Source: Cycas panzhihuaensis (lineage: Eukaryota > Cycadophyta). Taken from it: a stretch of 64,000 bases of DNA. The DNA lies in the NCBI GenBank assembly GCA_023213395.1, contig CM041465.1, forward strand, positions 116,877,741 through 116,941,740, read 5' to 3'. The position numbers were made by a program, and so were the translations under genes. The notes beneath the pieces were generated by a model that saw only the letters and a program-made list of their open reading frames with translations, was not told the DNA's origin and did not search any database. Every line of letters starts with the position of its first letter. Position 1 is the first letter of the stretch. Below are positions 47,368-60,270 of the stretch, piece by piece.

Positions 47368-48312
47368 TCAGGGCTCCACTTTTCCACTGTCATAGCCTTT
47401 CTCCCGAACATCCAGGGAGATTTAAGCAAGATTAAAATCAGGTCCTCATGGATAGCAAACCTAAAAAGGACACAGCCTTTCGGCATCGCCATGACCTGTA
47501 CTGGATGCCTGGTTTTCCATTTGTTCCGGATCCATTCCCGTATAACATCCAACCCTGGCCTGGGACCCGAAAACCTTCCCACTAGGCTATTCTCCTAATA
47601 TTGGATAGTTTGCTCTGTGATCTCTTTAGGGATTGATAGTTTGTACCTATTACCAACCTTGATGGGGTAAATTTCTGGCTCGGTTTGGTTTCCATTTCTC
47701 AGTGCGTCTATGTATGTCCTCCCCGGTGAAGAGGACTGAGACTGTCCGTGTAGATTGCATTATGTTAAATTAAGAAAAAAATAACACTACATGGAAAGAA
47801 CAAGGAATGAACTTGCCTCCTTCCTCAGGTTCAGCCTCTCCTTTGTCTTCGAAGCCCTTCATGCGAGCAGGCCCTAAAAAAGGCGCTGGCCTTCCCTCTC
47901 AGACTAGCTCCTTCCTGGGACAGCGGTTTGATACTGGTTTGCTCCTTGCCCTTTTGAATCTCTCTCTGGCATAACCTCACCCTTTCTCGATTTCTACTAA
48001 AGACTCCTCTGTCCTCCCTTAATAGATCTGCCCAAGCTACCCCGCCGTCGCCTCCAACTCTCCCTGGAGCTGGATCTGGGGTTTCTCTATCCTCCTTGGC
48101 TTCCTGTCTGTCACCCAAACAAGCCTTGGACGCCTTCCATACCCAATCATTTCTGAGGGGAGCCCCCCCCATCTGTATAGCCCTCTGCGAAAAGCCCTAG
48201 CCGTAGCCGCCAGGGCCAAACTGATCGATGCCTCCTGCGGATCGATTAGGGTTCACTGTTCGTCGTTCGCCTCGCCGATCGCCTTCCAGTCGGTAACAAT
48301 AGTACTATTGGT
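47363..48312 (-). pseudogene. LINE ORF1 N-terminal part and 5' end
   Basis: Read on the minus strand, 47831-48172 begins MGGAPLRNDWVWKASKACLG. Further on come YKLSIPKEITEQTIQY*ENS (a stop where Trp is expected), VGRFSGPRPGLDVIREWIRN and LLKSPWMFGRKAMTVEKWSP, the DUF4283 RNA-binding domain of plant LINE ORF1. Across the element E target site it joins directly to GSPMIKQAPIWVQ at 40657, restoring one domain. The 5' end near 48300 is GC-rich. Confidence 0.85.
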
Positions 48313-48325
48313 ATAGACGTGCTTT
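48313..48325. repeat. LINE target-site duplication, right copy
   Basis: ATAGACGTGCTTT, identical to 35201-35213; element D sequence resumes directly after it. Confidence 0.92.
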
Positions 48326-48850
48326 AGGCCCAAATATACTATAAGAATTATAGAGATAAGTAATTAATATTAGATAACAACTAAACGTAGCCCAAGATAT
48401 ATAGAAAATCTATACAAACCTAAAGTGAACAACTAAGAAATTCTAGGTTGGTTACCATATATTCTTAAGGGTGATGCTTAAATATAGTTCTATAAGTTTT
48501 GGGGCTTGCAAAATGATTTCTCTAAGGTATTGTGGCCCTTTTGAGATATAAACAAAGATAGGCTCAATTGCTTATAGACATACACTCCCACAAAAATTCT
48601 AAGTACATAATGTGTTCCATAATTTCTTGCTAAAGAAGTATATGCTAGATTCATAATATATATTATACTAGACTAACTTGGTAGCAAGACCAAGCTTAGA
48701 TTTTGAAGAGAAGCCACTTATAATTCTAGATAACAAGGAGAAGGTGTTGAGAAACAAGACCATCGGGCAAGTAAAAGTCTAATGGTAGTATATTTAATAC
48801 TAGAAGAAGTCACTTAAAAGTTAGAGGAGGAGATGATGCAATGATACCTA
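48326..48850 (+). pseudogene. Element D integrase C-terminus and chromodomain-like end
   Basis: After the LINE the integrase tail resumes with ALGPKYTIRIIEI, then in shifted frames SLRYCGPFEI (gypsy RYIGPFEI), GSIAYRHTLPQKF (VAYRLALPP), VHNVFHNFLLKKY (VHNVFHVSxLRKY) and PSLDFEEKPLIILDNKEKVL with LRNKTIGQVKVLW, the chromodomain-like segment. Stops and frameshifts are frequent. Confidence 0.75.
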
Positions 48851-51800
48851 CAATGATTTACAATAAGGCAAATGGCATCAAGATGATACTTTCTTTAAGA
48901 TGAGTGGGATATAAGGACCTAACCCTGAGGTCACCAATAGCTGGTTATACACTTCTACTTTATCCTAACATATTATTAATAATGATCTTCTTCTTATTTC
49001 CCTGTCTCTTCTATCTTCCTTATTTTCTTCATACTTGTATTAATGTGGTTTCTTTACTTTTTGTTTATTGTTCATCCTATATAAGGTGAAGATTATTTTA
49101 TGCTACACTAGGTGTGAGGATGTGCCACTTTTATCTTCTTATTTATCATTGTAAGGTGGAATTTATTTAATACTCCACTACGTATTAAGATGCACCATTT
49201 TTTATTCTAGAATAGGTAGTTAAGATATGCTATGATTTGATGGCAAGGTGTTGGATTTTTATGTTAACACCCTACATGGTGTAATATTATTTTATTATGG
49301 ATTATGTAATATAAAATCCAACCAAATTACTTCTGAATCCATGAGGACCAGATGATATAAATGTAGGAAGAATAGAGAGGTAGGTTTAGTTGGGGTAGTA
49401 ACAAGTATGAACTTGGAGACTCATAAAGGGCCACTTTCAAGTGGGCATAAAATTAAATTTGAGGGCCCTGATTTATGGTGATTATCTTTCACATACTAAA
49501 GTAATGGACTTTAAGACTTAATCCACATAAAAGAGGGCATTAAGAGATTTCCAGTGAGTGGTTGAAGTTACAAAATAAAAATTGTATGAAAAAGTTATGG
49601 CAATTTAAGGTTTGAACTTTACCACTTGAAGAATTAAAATAAATGCAAGAAAGTTAGGCATAGGAAAGGTAGAGGTGAGAAAGTTAAATTCCCAATAAGA
49701 AATAGTCATGATTAGAAAGGATTTTTGAGAAGGAACTCATAGGCAAGCTAGGCATAAGAAAGGTAGATATGAGAAAGTGATAGCTCTATGAGAAGTCCTA
49801 CTAGGAAAGACTTTTTAAGAAAGAACATATAAGAAGCCAAATGTAGGAGAGGTAAATGTAGGAAAGGTCAATGTAGTAAAGGTCAATGTAGGAAAGGCCT
49901 TGTATGAAAATTTCTTACAAGAAGGAGTATCACTTGGAGAGGCCTTTTGGAAAAGAACTTATATGAGAGAAATTAGCAAGAAAGACTAATAAAGGAAGAG
50001 GACCCATAGGAAAGTAAAAATTAATAGGCTTTTATATTTTCATTCATAACATTCTCTCTAGTTATTAATTTTTTATTAAATTAATCTCATTAGAAATGTG
50101 TCGAAATCCTCTATATACTTGGGTAACTGGGGGCCACCTAGGAGTTTTCCTTATGGAGATAATTGTAAAAATGGTGGTAGTTGTCAAATGATAGTTATCC
50201 CAAATAATGATAACTATAAGTAATTCTTGGCAACCTAGATGTGCATAGGTAGAGGCACAAAGTCCTATAACTTGCACCTAGTATGAGGGGCAATTAGGCA
50301 AGAAATGTATAATAAGAAAGGAAGAAAAAAAAGGGGCCAAGAGGAGTGAGTTAGTAAGGTAAGGGGGATTGGTGATTCATGAATAACATAGGGATGCACA
50401 AATACAAATGAGGAGGTGACATTCATGCATATATTTAAGAAAAGTGTAAGTTAAACACATAATAATATGAAAGGGATGCAATGGATAAGACAAAAAGTTT
50501 ATGTAGGAAGTATAAATAATAGAATCAAGGCAAAGAGATAAGCATAGATAATAATGAACTTTTTTTAGTAGGGATTGAGTTAGTTGCTCTCCCTTAATGG
50601 TTATCTAAGTAGGGATTGAGTAGATTACTCTCACTTGATAGATATTTGAGTAGGGATTGAGTTGCTTACTCTCCATGAGTTCTTCGTTTACACAATGTTG
50701 ACTTGGTTACTCCACCAAATTTTAAAAGGAGAAACTTATTATAGTTAAGTCCTAGAGTTTACATAATTATAGAAAGGGCATACTTGGGGCATATCAAAAT
50801 CTTATGGGTGAGTTACAATTCTAATCTCCTTGGACTACTATTATTAGGGGAAAAACATATTTTATGATGTGGGGTTAAGTTGAGTGCTCTCCTACATTTA
50901 ATTATTATTCATATCTACATGGGATTTGAGTTAGGTACTCCTCCTTGATTATACTCTAATAGGGATAGAGTTGGTTACTCTCCTTGAGCAGGGATGTAGT
51001 TGGTTTCTCTCCTTAAGGGATTGAGTTAGTTACTTTCCCTGAGCCATATTATATGGTGTTGAATTAGTTACTCCACTTACTAATTATTTGAGGATAAAGT
51101 TCATAGTTAATTACTCCCCTTGAGTCCTAGATGCATCCCATGGGTGTTTGGCATAATAAGGTAGCTCTTTGAAGTTGGTTTTGTAGGGATCCTTATGTGA
51201 TTTAATATTACTAGTTTGTTAGGAAGAACAAGTGGGCTTGAGAAGCTAATAATATTTTATATGACTAATGAGGTTTGAAGCAAGGGTATGCCTACGTGTA
51301 ATAACAATAACTTGAGGCAATATCTTCATTATAGAATTTTATGAAAAAGGGGGCCTTAAGGCTACTATGGATAAAATAACTTGGGTAAGGGTTGAGTGAA
51401 AAGTAGAAAAGCTAGTACACCTATATTCATATCATCTACTCCAACACAGGGGTACTTTCCTATGTATGATTATGATTGGCTAGATGGGAGAATCCTTCAG
51501 TTATAATCTAGTTGGCCAGCTTAACTTCCTTATTATAATATAGAGTTCTAACTTCATGTTGTGAGACATTTCATGTAATTATACACACTTTCTTGGTTAT
51601 GGTTATTTGTGATCATATATGACTTTTGGGTTAAGAAAAAAGATTTTTATTTATGCATGTTAAGCATCTCTATAACTTCGGTTTACACATATCCTTGGGT
51701 GTTTTATTCCACTATGCATTACACTCATCAAAAAATCCTTCATAAACTCAAGTCTAAGTATACAACTAGTTGCTAGAATTGCCAAAAACTTATAACATAT

Positions 51801-52352
51801 TGTTTTATGTTCTAATCACATTCACATGTAAGACATTTAGGGTAGGATGGTTACATGATAATTGATAATAAAGAGTAGAAACTAGCCAACTAGGCATATT
51901 ATAGTTATTAGATTATAACAATAGGTAGGTAGGCTATTACACAAATTTAGAAAGATAAAGTTTTATATTAAGATGCAAAGTGTCCAGCTTGAACATTGAT
52001 CTACAAAGAGCTATATTGTCTTTCTTTTATGTGATTGAGAAGATGATGGGATAATGATTAGATAAGATAAAATTATTAAGAACTCTCCTAGAATATTGTT
52101 CTCATATAGAATCCTAAATTGATTATTAATAGATATCATAGCTCTATTAAACCCTTTTAGGATTTTATCTCTTTTGGGTATAAAACAAGACAATGTGAAA
52201 TAAGGATCATGAGATTCCTTTCTTCTTAAATCATTTGGATCATATAACCCAAAAATATTCTTCAAAGCTAATTAGTTAATTCTTTCTTTTTGATGCTATC
52301 TAATTTGTCTCCCTTTAGGCTTATCAAATAATGCCTTAATCATATTAAAGTG
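48851..52352. other. AT-rich region between elements D and F
   Basis: No coding match. Short repeats occur: AGGTGAAGATTATTTTATGC and AGGTGGAATTTATTTAATAC near 49087 and 49155, a GTCAATGTAGGAAAG repeat near 49850-49900, and the array at 50566-51125. The first part may include the 3' end of element D, but no LTR pair could be set. Confidence 0.45.
50566..51125. repeat. Degenerate short repeats, GGGATTGAGTTRGTTACTCTCC type
   Basis: The phrase AGGGATTGAGTTAGTTACTCTCC recurs about ten times with substitutions and irregular spacing, closest at 50570-50690 and 50930-51060. Together with the repeats in element F it resembles the repeat-rich 3' untranslated part of a large gypsy element. Confidence 0.7.
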
Positions 52353-53640
52353 TGTTTCACCAAAACTTGGCCTTTTGATTTGTATTTGACTTGTACTAGT
52401 AAGTTTTGACATGTTTATGCATAGTTTCATAGAAGATGATTGATGGGTTTACTTGATCATAGATTAGGCCATGTTTTATTGAAGCAATGTATGAATTTTA
52501 ATTGATGAAGTATGATCAATGATGATGTGACTCGTATTGTATTATTACTATCCATCGATGACATAAATTATGACATCAAAGTTTTCTTTCATGAACAATT
52601 TGACCTCATGCTTCCTTCAAAATTTGTTATTTTTACATCATTTTTAAGATTTCACCCAATTTTATTATTTGCTATGTTTTTGGGCTTGTATTTAATGATT
52701 TTCACTTTATTCTAAGTTTATCTACATATTGATAGAGCCATTTTCATGATCTAATTATTATTTAATATTAAAATTTGATGTTTTTAAATCAAATTTTATC
52801 TCTATGGTTATTGTATTTTTGGCACTGCCAAAAACATGACCTGTCATGTTTTCAGACTAAAATCATGTTTTTGTAGATGAAAATGTAATCGATCATATTT
52901 TTTACTGTCATGCAAGTAAAATTTAGGCAGTACACTAAAATTTTGCATGCTACTACCTAAATTTAGTAGAATTTGATTCTCTCAATGCCTAGAATTGCTC
53001 TAGAGTCTTTTGTGATTGTTGGTAGAGAAGTTAGTAGTGATTTTGCTTTAGTTTTGTGTGGATTATTGGAGTTTTCTTAGATATTTTTGAAGACTACTAC
53101 TGTGAGACAAAACTTTATTTTTTGAAGACTTTTGAGTGAAATCTTAATGAGTTTTGATGTTGTCTTGCTGATATTTGACTATTGATAGTCTAAGATTTAA
53201 TCTTTTAGATTTTTATTAAGGTTTTCTGCCTCAAACTTCTATCAATTTGGTAAGGTCTTTCCTATTAAGTTTCTAGCCTATTTCAGAGTACTTTGAAGTT
53301 GTTCTTGGCTTAGAAAGTCTTATTTTCTTTAGCTAATTATTGTGGTGATCTCATATTTATTTTAGACTTTAAAATATATACTGAAAGGGTATCCCTTTAT
53401 AGAATTCCTTAAGGGTAGACTAGGGTGGAGCATAACCATCTCTCCACCATTCATCTAGTTATTCCTTCCCACATTTTTATAACAGTTTATATTTCAATTA
53501 GGTTACCACTCTCTTTTGGTATTATTGGGCTGTAGTTTAGTCTCTTTTAGTTGTTTTCCTTTTCTTATTTTCTTTGAAATAAAGTTTGTGGAAGAGAATT
53601 GATTAACTAAAAAGAAAACTATTATTCTGAGGTGTACATT
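52353..53640 (+). repeat. Element F 5' LTR (right end approximate)
   Basis: Aligns with 63003-64000 as far as the window allows. A GAAATAAAG near 53576 could be a poly-A signal. The LTR end and primer site could not be fixed; the end given is a guess. Confidence 0.75.
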
Positions 53641-54910
53641 GCAATAGGTAAGTGTTTTTTTTTTTTTTATAACTTTGTGGTTCTATTGATTTTCACTTCC
53701 AAGTTGGTTCTTTTACCTTTTAAAAGAAAAGTTGAGAATATTGCATAGTAAAAAACATCTCTAATTTTTTAGTTTTACAAACGATTCAAGGATCCTTTTG
53801 GATCTCTTACTACTCTAATTGTGATCGAACCATTGGGATTAGTTTTTCATGTGAAAGTTGTGGTTCAAACTTATGGTTTACTTGTCATCTCATAGGTCTA
53901 AAAATTATTTGTAAACATCAATAGTATCTTCAAAATCTCTTCTCCTCTTTGCATCATTCATTACCTTTTTTCAAAGAACTAGCTATATGCATGAAGGAGG
54001 AAATATGTTGACTAGTTTTGCATGTTAATTAATCTCTTTAAAAAACTTGCACAAAGATCATATAGTGTGTTTTAACTTCTGATAACATCATTCCTTTTTA
54101 AAATGAAGTGTACTTATTACATGTAAGAAAGTCATTTCATAGTTGCATGTGCATATTTCATTTTAGAAAAACAAAAAGAGAAAACTTACATGCATCTTCT
54201 CAAGTTTGTTTACTTTTGATTGTTAAAAAAAACAAAAAAGAAAACTTACATGTATCTTTTCTAGTTTGTTTACTTTTGATTACTAAAAAAAAATAAAAAA
54301 GCATATGTGGTCTTGATCTTTTAGTCTCTTTGATTGTTTAGATTTGTCTTTCTTTCTTGGTTTTGTTTATTTGTTATTATGATATCAAAACCCAAAGAAA
54401 AGAAAGAAGAAACAAAAATGAAAAGTAAAAAAAAAAAAGAGAACAAAACTCAAAGGAAGAGAAAGTAACCATAATTATCGTAAAAAAGGAAATGACAATA
54501 AAAAAGAAGAAAAACAAAGTGAACATAAACGAAGATAAGAAACAAAACAAAACAAACCACCTTTCCATTAACTTACCCTCTCCTACATCTACGTAGAACT
54601 TAAAACGTTGAAAGGATCACATGAGAGGAGTCCCTAGGAAGGATATTAAGGATACTATAAGTACATCTTTGAACTTAGAACTCCTTCATTGAGTCATGTA
54701 GGATAGTAGATTCTCCTATCCCATCTCATATCCATGCCTTTCATCATATTTATTCATACTTAATTAGAGATCACTACTAGGCAAAGCCTCCTTCTTAAGG
54801 GTTGGGCAAAGATGGTCTCTTAGGTCTTTTTGAACTTTGTGTCTCCAAATTTTAATTGAAATAAGAATTGAGAGATATTTATTTTAGGTCCTCCCAAGAA
54901 TTTCCCAACT

Positions 54911-57200
54911 ATGTTTCTGGTGACTATACTAGAGAGCCACAGTTTATCCAAAAATAAAGCTATGGAAACAATAACACTTATCCTTAGGTGCTCATTAAGA
55001 CTTCAAGGCCTTCCCCCTAATTCTCAAGTCTACCCATCACACTTTAGTCATGATGTTTCATCATCCTATATTAAATCTTTAGAACTTCAAGCATATGACA
55101 CATACATTTCTCCTCCTAAAGATTCAACCCAATTATATAATATACTGGTAGAGTAGGGATATCTATAACCTTCTCAATATCCTGGTGATTCTTCTTTTGT
55201 GGATCCTTCTTTCATATAAGAAGAATAACCTTATAGTCAACTATATCGATATTTTTTTGAGCCAATCCTTACTAGGATCCCTACCCCACTACACATGCTT
55301 GGTTACCATGACCCATTTTACTCGGAGACTCATATCATATCATCTCGACCACAACACCTACAAATCGACCCCTTAGGTGAAGACTATGAGTCGATCGAAG
55401 TAGAGCCCCTACCTAATGTCATTCAATCTCCTCATCCTCCTTCACCTAAACCTATGTCATGACCCCATTCCTTGCCTTTAGAGGAAGTTAATGACTATAA
55501 ATCAAATCATTTGTAACCTCATCAATCACCTCCTAAATAAAAAGATTAGATTCATTCTTCACATTTCATACCTCCCACTCATGGAGGTGATACTATAATT
55601 ATTACTCATGGTAACCCTAGTTCTATACACATATCCACTTGTAGTCAAGTGGTTATGGCCTCATCCAGTTTAAACTAAATTCATTCTTATTCCACTAGGA
55701 TTGCCTCTTCTCATCCTGTTTCTTCTACCACTTAATTACCACCTCATACATCACATACCATTTGGTCCCATGGTGTTAGACCTTGCCCACCATCCCCTAA
55801 AGCGTCTAATATGATTTTCTCTTCGTAACATGTTTCTCACACTTATTCAGCTCATCCTCACATTTTTGCAAGTGAATCACAACCTTTGAGGACTTCCAAT
55901 CCCACTTCCTTTTCACATATTCTTAGATCTAGTCCACAGCCCAATCCCTTCTACACTTTCAATCCAAGTTTTTCTCAACATCTTATACCTCAAACCAACT
56001 CTGTGGTTAACCCTGCAACATGGTTTATTCCCCCCTCTACTCTTCCACCCGATGATATTTCATAATAGTAACCATAATCTCAACAACCTCTCTATTCATC
56101 TATTCCTCATATATCATCCTTACCTCAACGTTCTAATATGTTAAGGACAAGGAGACCTTTCTTAGATTATATGAAGTCTCCTTTTTCGTGTGAGGTCCTA
56201 TTATCACCTATGCCTCCTTTTCTTCCCAAGTTACCTAATTTTTTTGGTGACTCTTCTCAAGACCCCACCTCCTATATACAAGTATTTACACTTGCTTGCA
56301 TACATTTCATGCCATATAATTATGTTATGATGTAGCTACTTCCTAAATCACTTTAAGGAGATGTCTTGCAATGGTTTTACTGTCTCCCCTCAACTTCCTT
56401 TCTCTCATTCCAATAATTAGTTGACTCCTTTATCAATTATTTTAATGTAGTGAGACCATTTGAGTCAGGCATTAAATCTCGTTTCAATAATTAGTTGACT
56501 CCTTTATCAATTATTTTAATGTAGTGAGACCATTTGAGTCAGGCATTAAATCTTTGTTAGCTATTAAGTAGAATAATGATGAGATATTAAGGGACTTTGT
56601 TAGGAGGTTTCAAGACTAAGTACATACTTATCACTTATATCTTGACCCTAATTTATTATTCAACCTATATACCAATGTGTTGAGGTCTCACGTACACTTA
56701 GAAGTTTTAAAACTAGGCCCTCAAATATATGAAGAAGTAGTTGATCATTATTTAGCCCTAGAAATATTCAAAATTCAAGTAGACATTAAGAAGGTTAGGA
56801 AATCTACATCATCTAAAGAAATAGTTTAACCTACAATAGCTTCCCATCCTGAACCTACTTATGATCATTTTGACTTCTTTAATTAGATCATTAGAATATA
56901 TAATCAATACTAAATTATGTGTTGATCCTCCTTCTTAAAGTCACCCTTCCTAAGAGACCAAAGTTATTCACCTAACCAAAGGGAGGAAGAAACAAGCTCC
57001 TCCTCCACCTCCTCCTTCCTTTAGAAAGATAAAATGGTGCTCATATCATTAGATAGATGTACATGATAGAAGTGAGTGCCAAACTATTCAAAACATAAAT
57101 CAAAATACAAGTGTTCAAATAAACTGCTCTTCTAAGTCGTCTCAAGACCAGATGATCCATAAGGATCCATTACCTTAACATAATGAGAAGACAAGTAAAG
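54911..57200 (+). pseudogene. Element F gag (degenerate)
   Basis: Gag is recognisable through many stops. The N-terminal part is Ser/Pro-rich (54911-56130). RPFLDYMKSPFSCEV, PPFLPKLPNFFGDSSQDPTS, FINYFNVVRPFESGIKS, LRDFVRRFQD, TNVLRSHVHLEVLKLGPQ and YLALEIFKIQVDIKKVRK align with RPFVDYRSTPLSVE, PPEVPKFDGTSSQDPTEH, FINYFDVARPFESGMKS and so on in A and B. KWCSYH*IDVHDRSECQTIQ (about 57029-57090) is the zinc-knuckle-like segment. A 74-bp internal duplication interrupts the core. Confidence 0.85.
56411..56553 (+). repeat. 74-bp tandem duplication inside element F gag
   Basis: The segment CAATAATTAGTTGACTCC...GCATTAAATCT occurs at 56411 and again at 56485, nearly identical. It duplicates the FINYFNVVRPFESGIKS block and shifts the frame (74 is not a multiple of three). 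Confidence 0.95.
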
Positions 57201-57539
57201 AAGATAAAGGTAAAGAAAAGTAGGTGCAATATGATGAAGGTGAACCCTCAAGTTCTAATTCATCAAAGAAGACTACCACTCGCATAAACATTCCAACAAA
57301 AGGAAATAACAATCAATCTCACCCACCTCCAAAAGTGGGGATACCAAGAGAATCATAAACATGGTGGAGATCACAAAGAGTGTAGGTCTATATAAATCAT
57401 TCAGTGATTTGATGGTGAGGAATCTTGACTCTTTACCTCTAGTACCACCTCATCCCATCAGGTTTAGGTCCATTCTCTCTAGTTTAAAAGATGGATCTTT
57501 CTTCTTGGTAGAATAATTAAAGACCATTCTGGTAGGTAT

Positions 57540-58160
57540 ATCAATTATCAATTTGCTGAAGTGCTATGTTGAGCAATGTCAACTTCTATTTGATGCATTG
57601 GGAGTTCTTTTAGTAGCTTCTTCACCCACTTATATGCTTTCTTTCGACCTTGCTACCTTATCTAGTCATTCTGCCCATGCGCTGAATGACATACCCCTAT
57701 TTTACATCGAGATCATGAATGGCAATATCAATATCAAGCGGTTATTATTAATAAGGGATCATCCATCAATATAATCCTTTTTCATCTTATTGAGGATATG
57801 GAGATTTCTATTTTTGATCCAAATGAGTGGATTTGCCAAGGGTATGATAAGAATCAGAAGGTGCCCTTCGGTTAAGTCACTCTTTCTCTAACATTAGAAG
57901 AAAAGATGGTTCTTACTGAGCTTATTATCATTGATGTAGACTTAAAATATAATATACTTTTGGGTAGACCATGGATTATCCAACTGGTTAAGGTTTTTTC
58001 CTCCCTCTTTAGTGAACTTAGGTTCATCCATGAGGGATAATTAAAGATTGTTAAGCAAAAGCCCAAACCTATTAAGCAATTAGTTCCTCTTATTGAGACT
58101 TTTCCAAAACTTGGTGACTCCTCTAATTTTTCAAAGTATTTATTTCAATTGCTTGGTTTA
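57540..58160 (+). pseudogene. Element F aspartic protease (degenerate)
   Basis: Reads VIINKGSSINIILFHLIEDM, EWICQGYDKNQKVPFG, VTLSLTLEEKMVLTELIIID and VDLKYNILLGRPWI, aligned with the protease of elements A and B (CQGYDGGEDPF; LDVDVDYNLLPGRPWL). The catalytic Asp of D-x-G is Asn here, a G-to-A change, so it is inactive apart from its stops. FIHEG follows, as in B. Confidence 0.8.
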
Positions 58161-58822
58161 GGTTAGTACTTTGTTATGAAGCCCTTTCTACCCAACCAAA
58201 GGTAAAGAATATGGATTTAGTTGAAGTTATTACTTTATCATCAAGATCCCTATCTACTTTTATTCCTTCAAACTCAACTAATTACTTTTTAGTTTCTTCT
58301 TCTTCCACTTCTGATGAAGAAGTGGCTTCTTGTTCCATCGTACCTTATCTATATCACCCCTAGTTGGGCTTGCTAGTACAAATTCTATTTAGGCTCATTT
58401 CTCATAAGTTTTATACTTAGCCTTAGGGTTAAATCTAGTAGTTCCTTTCATTACCACTCACTTGATAACAACTTCTTTGAGTTTGGTTGTACATGATTCA
58501 CATGTCAATTCTCCCCCATCCTTCTCTTGCTCCTCTTTCTTTAATATATGGTTGAATAGACATGAGAAGAAGATATTGTTGCATCGCCATCTAGACCTAA
58601 AATCAGGGGGTGAAGATACTGATTCACTTAATATAGGTCAAAATAGTTGTGAAACCTCCATTATAGTATAAGAAGTTAATTCCATCTGCACCATCTCTTT
58701 TTCTACTTGTCCTCATGTGGATCTTTTTCAATCTTCTCTTATTATAATATCTTGTTCTGATCGTGACCCTAGTATGAATCATCAAAAGTTTAACCAAGTC
58801 TTTTCTTTAGTTTGGGAGTTCA

Positions 58823-59266
58823 TTGATAGACCTATATGCTTTTCTCATGTTTCTTCGATTGGAGTTTGTTCCCACTTATTCAAACTCTTTAATTAATTCA
58901 TCTTTCTCTTTTGTGCCTTTCTCTCTATCTACTTTCCAATCTAAGAACCTTCTCCTTGTCAACCTCATTTATTTGGACCATTTTGAAAATGACGAGGTGA
59001 TCGTAGAACATCTAATGGGTTTATCTCTTGGTTTCCCACATGCACATTATAAGTTAGTTTTTTTAAGAGTTATAGTTGATCATTCTCAACCCCAGGAATT
59101 TGTTTCTTCAATCGAGCCTAACCCTTCTCATTTTGAGGAAGGGAATGCAATGCTTATGGAACAAACCATTGATGTAGATTTGGAGATAGAGGATATTCCT
59201 AGAATTATCAAGTTGGGAGTTAGTTGTACCCCCCAAGAGATCACTCATTTATCCCCTTTGCAATGA
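58823..59266 (+). pseudogene. Element F post-protease linker
   Basis: The 147-residue open stretch ends VDLEIEDIPRIIKLGVSC and TPQEITHLSPLQ. Gypsy polyproteins have a similar pattern (…TIKIGTxLSPEE…) just upstream of the FKDVFAW linker and reverse transcriptase. The front (LVNLIYLDHFENDEVIVEHL) is not recognised. Reverse transcriptase does not follow. Confidence 0.5.
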
Positions 59267-60270
59267 GGATAAGCTATAACCACCTATGTAATGAGGATAA
59301 ACTATGGCTATGAAGCTTGTTCCTTTACCTAATCCCCCCTTCTTTTTGACTTCCTCTTGCTTTTCCTAAGTGTTGTTGTGCTTCTGCGATAGATCCTACT
59401 TATAATTATGTAAATCATTTTCTCCTTCTTGCATCTACACTAATTATGAGCTTTCCATCGCCATACTTGGATCTCATTCTCCTTTGGGTTCTGTACTCAA
59501 AAGAGAACTTAGGCCCCCAGCTTTGTTTTACTTTCATCTTAGAAAGGAAAACATCTTCATCAGCTTCAACTACCTAGTCATTGGTTCAGATCATACTTTT
59601 ATTTGCTAGTTTGTTACCTAGGGGTTTCCTTTTTGGTCATAAATCACTAATTATTGATTGTTTTCATTATCCTTAGTTCTCTCTATCAACCCTCTGGAGT
59701 AGATACTCATTCTTCCACCTTCCCTTCACACTTGGAGACATCATGATTTTGATCTCCTCTTTTTTTGCAGTTCATTCTTTAAGGAGATTGGCCAATTTTA
59801 TTTGTTAGATTTTGTTAGAAAGGAGAAATCCTTACTGTGTTGAGTAGAAGAGTTTCATAGGTAGATGATTATGATCTTTTTCCTGTAAAAAGTGAAAGTG
59901 AAAAAAAAAAAAGAGAGAAAGACTAAAGTAAAAAGTAAAAAAAAACAAGTTAAAAGAAGTGAAAGTAAGTTTATTATTTTCATCCTCTCATGCGGAAAGT
60001 CGCATGATAGCTTCATCCTCACCTATCTATCTATAGGTTAGGTTCATTTGGATGAGTCATTCATGATTTTCAGATCTATCTACTTGGGTCTACCGTGGCC
60101 TTAGTTATGATTAAACCTTGCTTGATACCTTGTTATTTTTTGTCATAATAATCTTACTTATGATCCTTCTTCTTTCTTCATCATAATCAAAGATCTACAT
60201 TTGTTATCATCTCCTTACTAATTGATTCCCATATCTTCCTTTATTGATCACACAGTCTCCAAGTTTTCTC
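59265..60270 (+). other. Element F region between linker and RNase H
   Basis: No reverse transcriptase motif seen in any frame. Two early copies of the AATGAGGATAARCTAT repeat lie at about 59263-59308, and an A-rich stretch at 59898-59955. Confidence 0.45.

Larger units (their letters stand above)
35214..48312 (-). mobile_element. L1-type LINE, full-length but disabled, split by element E
   Basis: Poly-T at 35211-35223 is the complement of the poly-A tail; the 5' end is near 48312, beside the second 13-bp target copy. Removing element E and one CAAAG leaves about 6.4 kb, a full length for a plant L1. ORF1 (DUF4283 and zinc knuckle) and ORF2 (endonuclease, reverse transcriptase, zf-RVT, RNase H) are present in the expected order but carry frameshifts and stops. 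The insertion lies in the integrase tail of element D. Confidence 0.95.
33338..48850 (+). mobile_element. Element D: decayed Ty3/gypsy element, split by a LINE
   Basis: Plus-strand remnants in gypsy order: gag (33338-33850), protease (34060-34440), the start of reverse transcriptase (34622-34800), then integrase (34855-35200), with the integrase tail resuming after the LINE at 48326-48850. Most of reverse transcriptase, all of RNase H and the front of integrase are deleted between about 34800 and 34855. No LTRs were identified. Many in-frame stops show it is old. Confidence 0.8.

Noticed and set aside
48851-49400. LTR of element D
   Set aside because: Expected here after the chromodomain-like end, but no second copy exists near the gag start at 33.2-33.3 kb.
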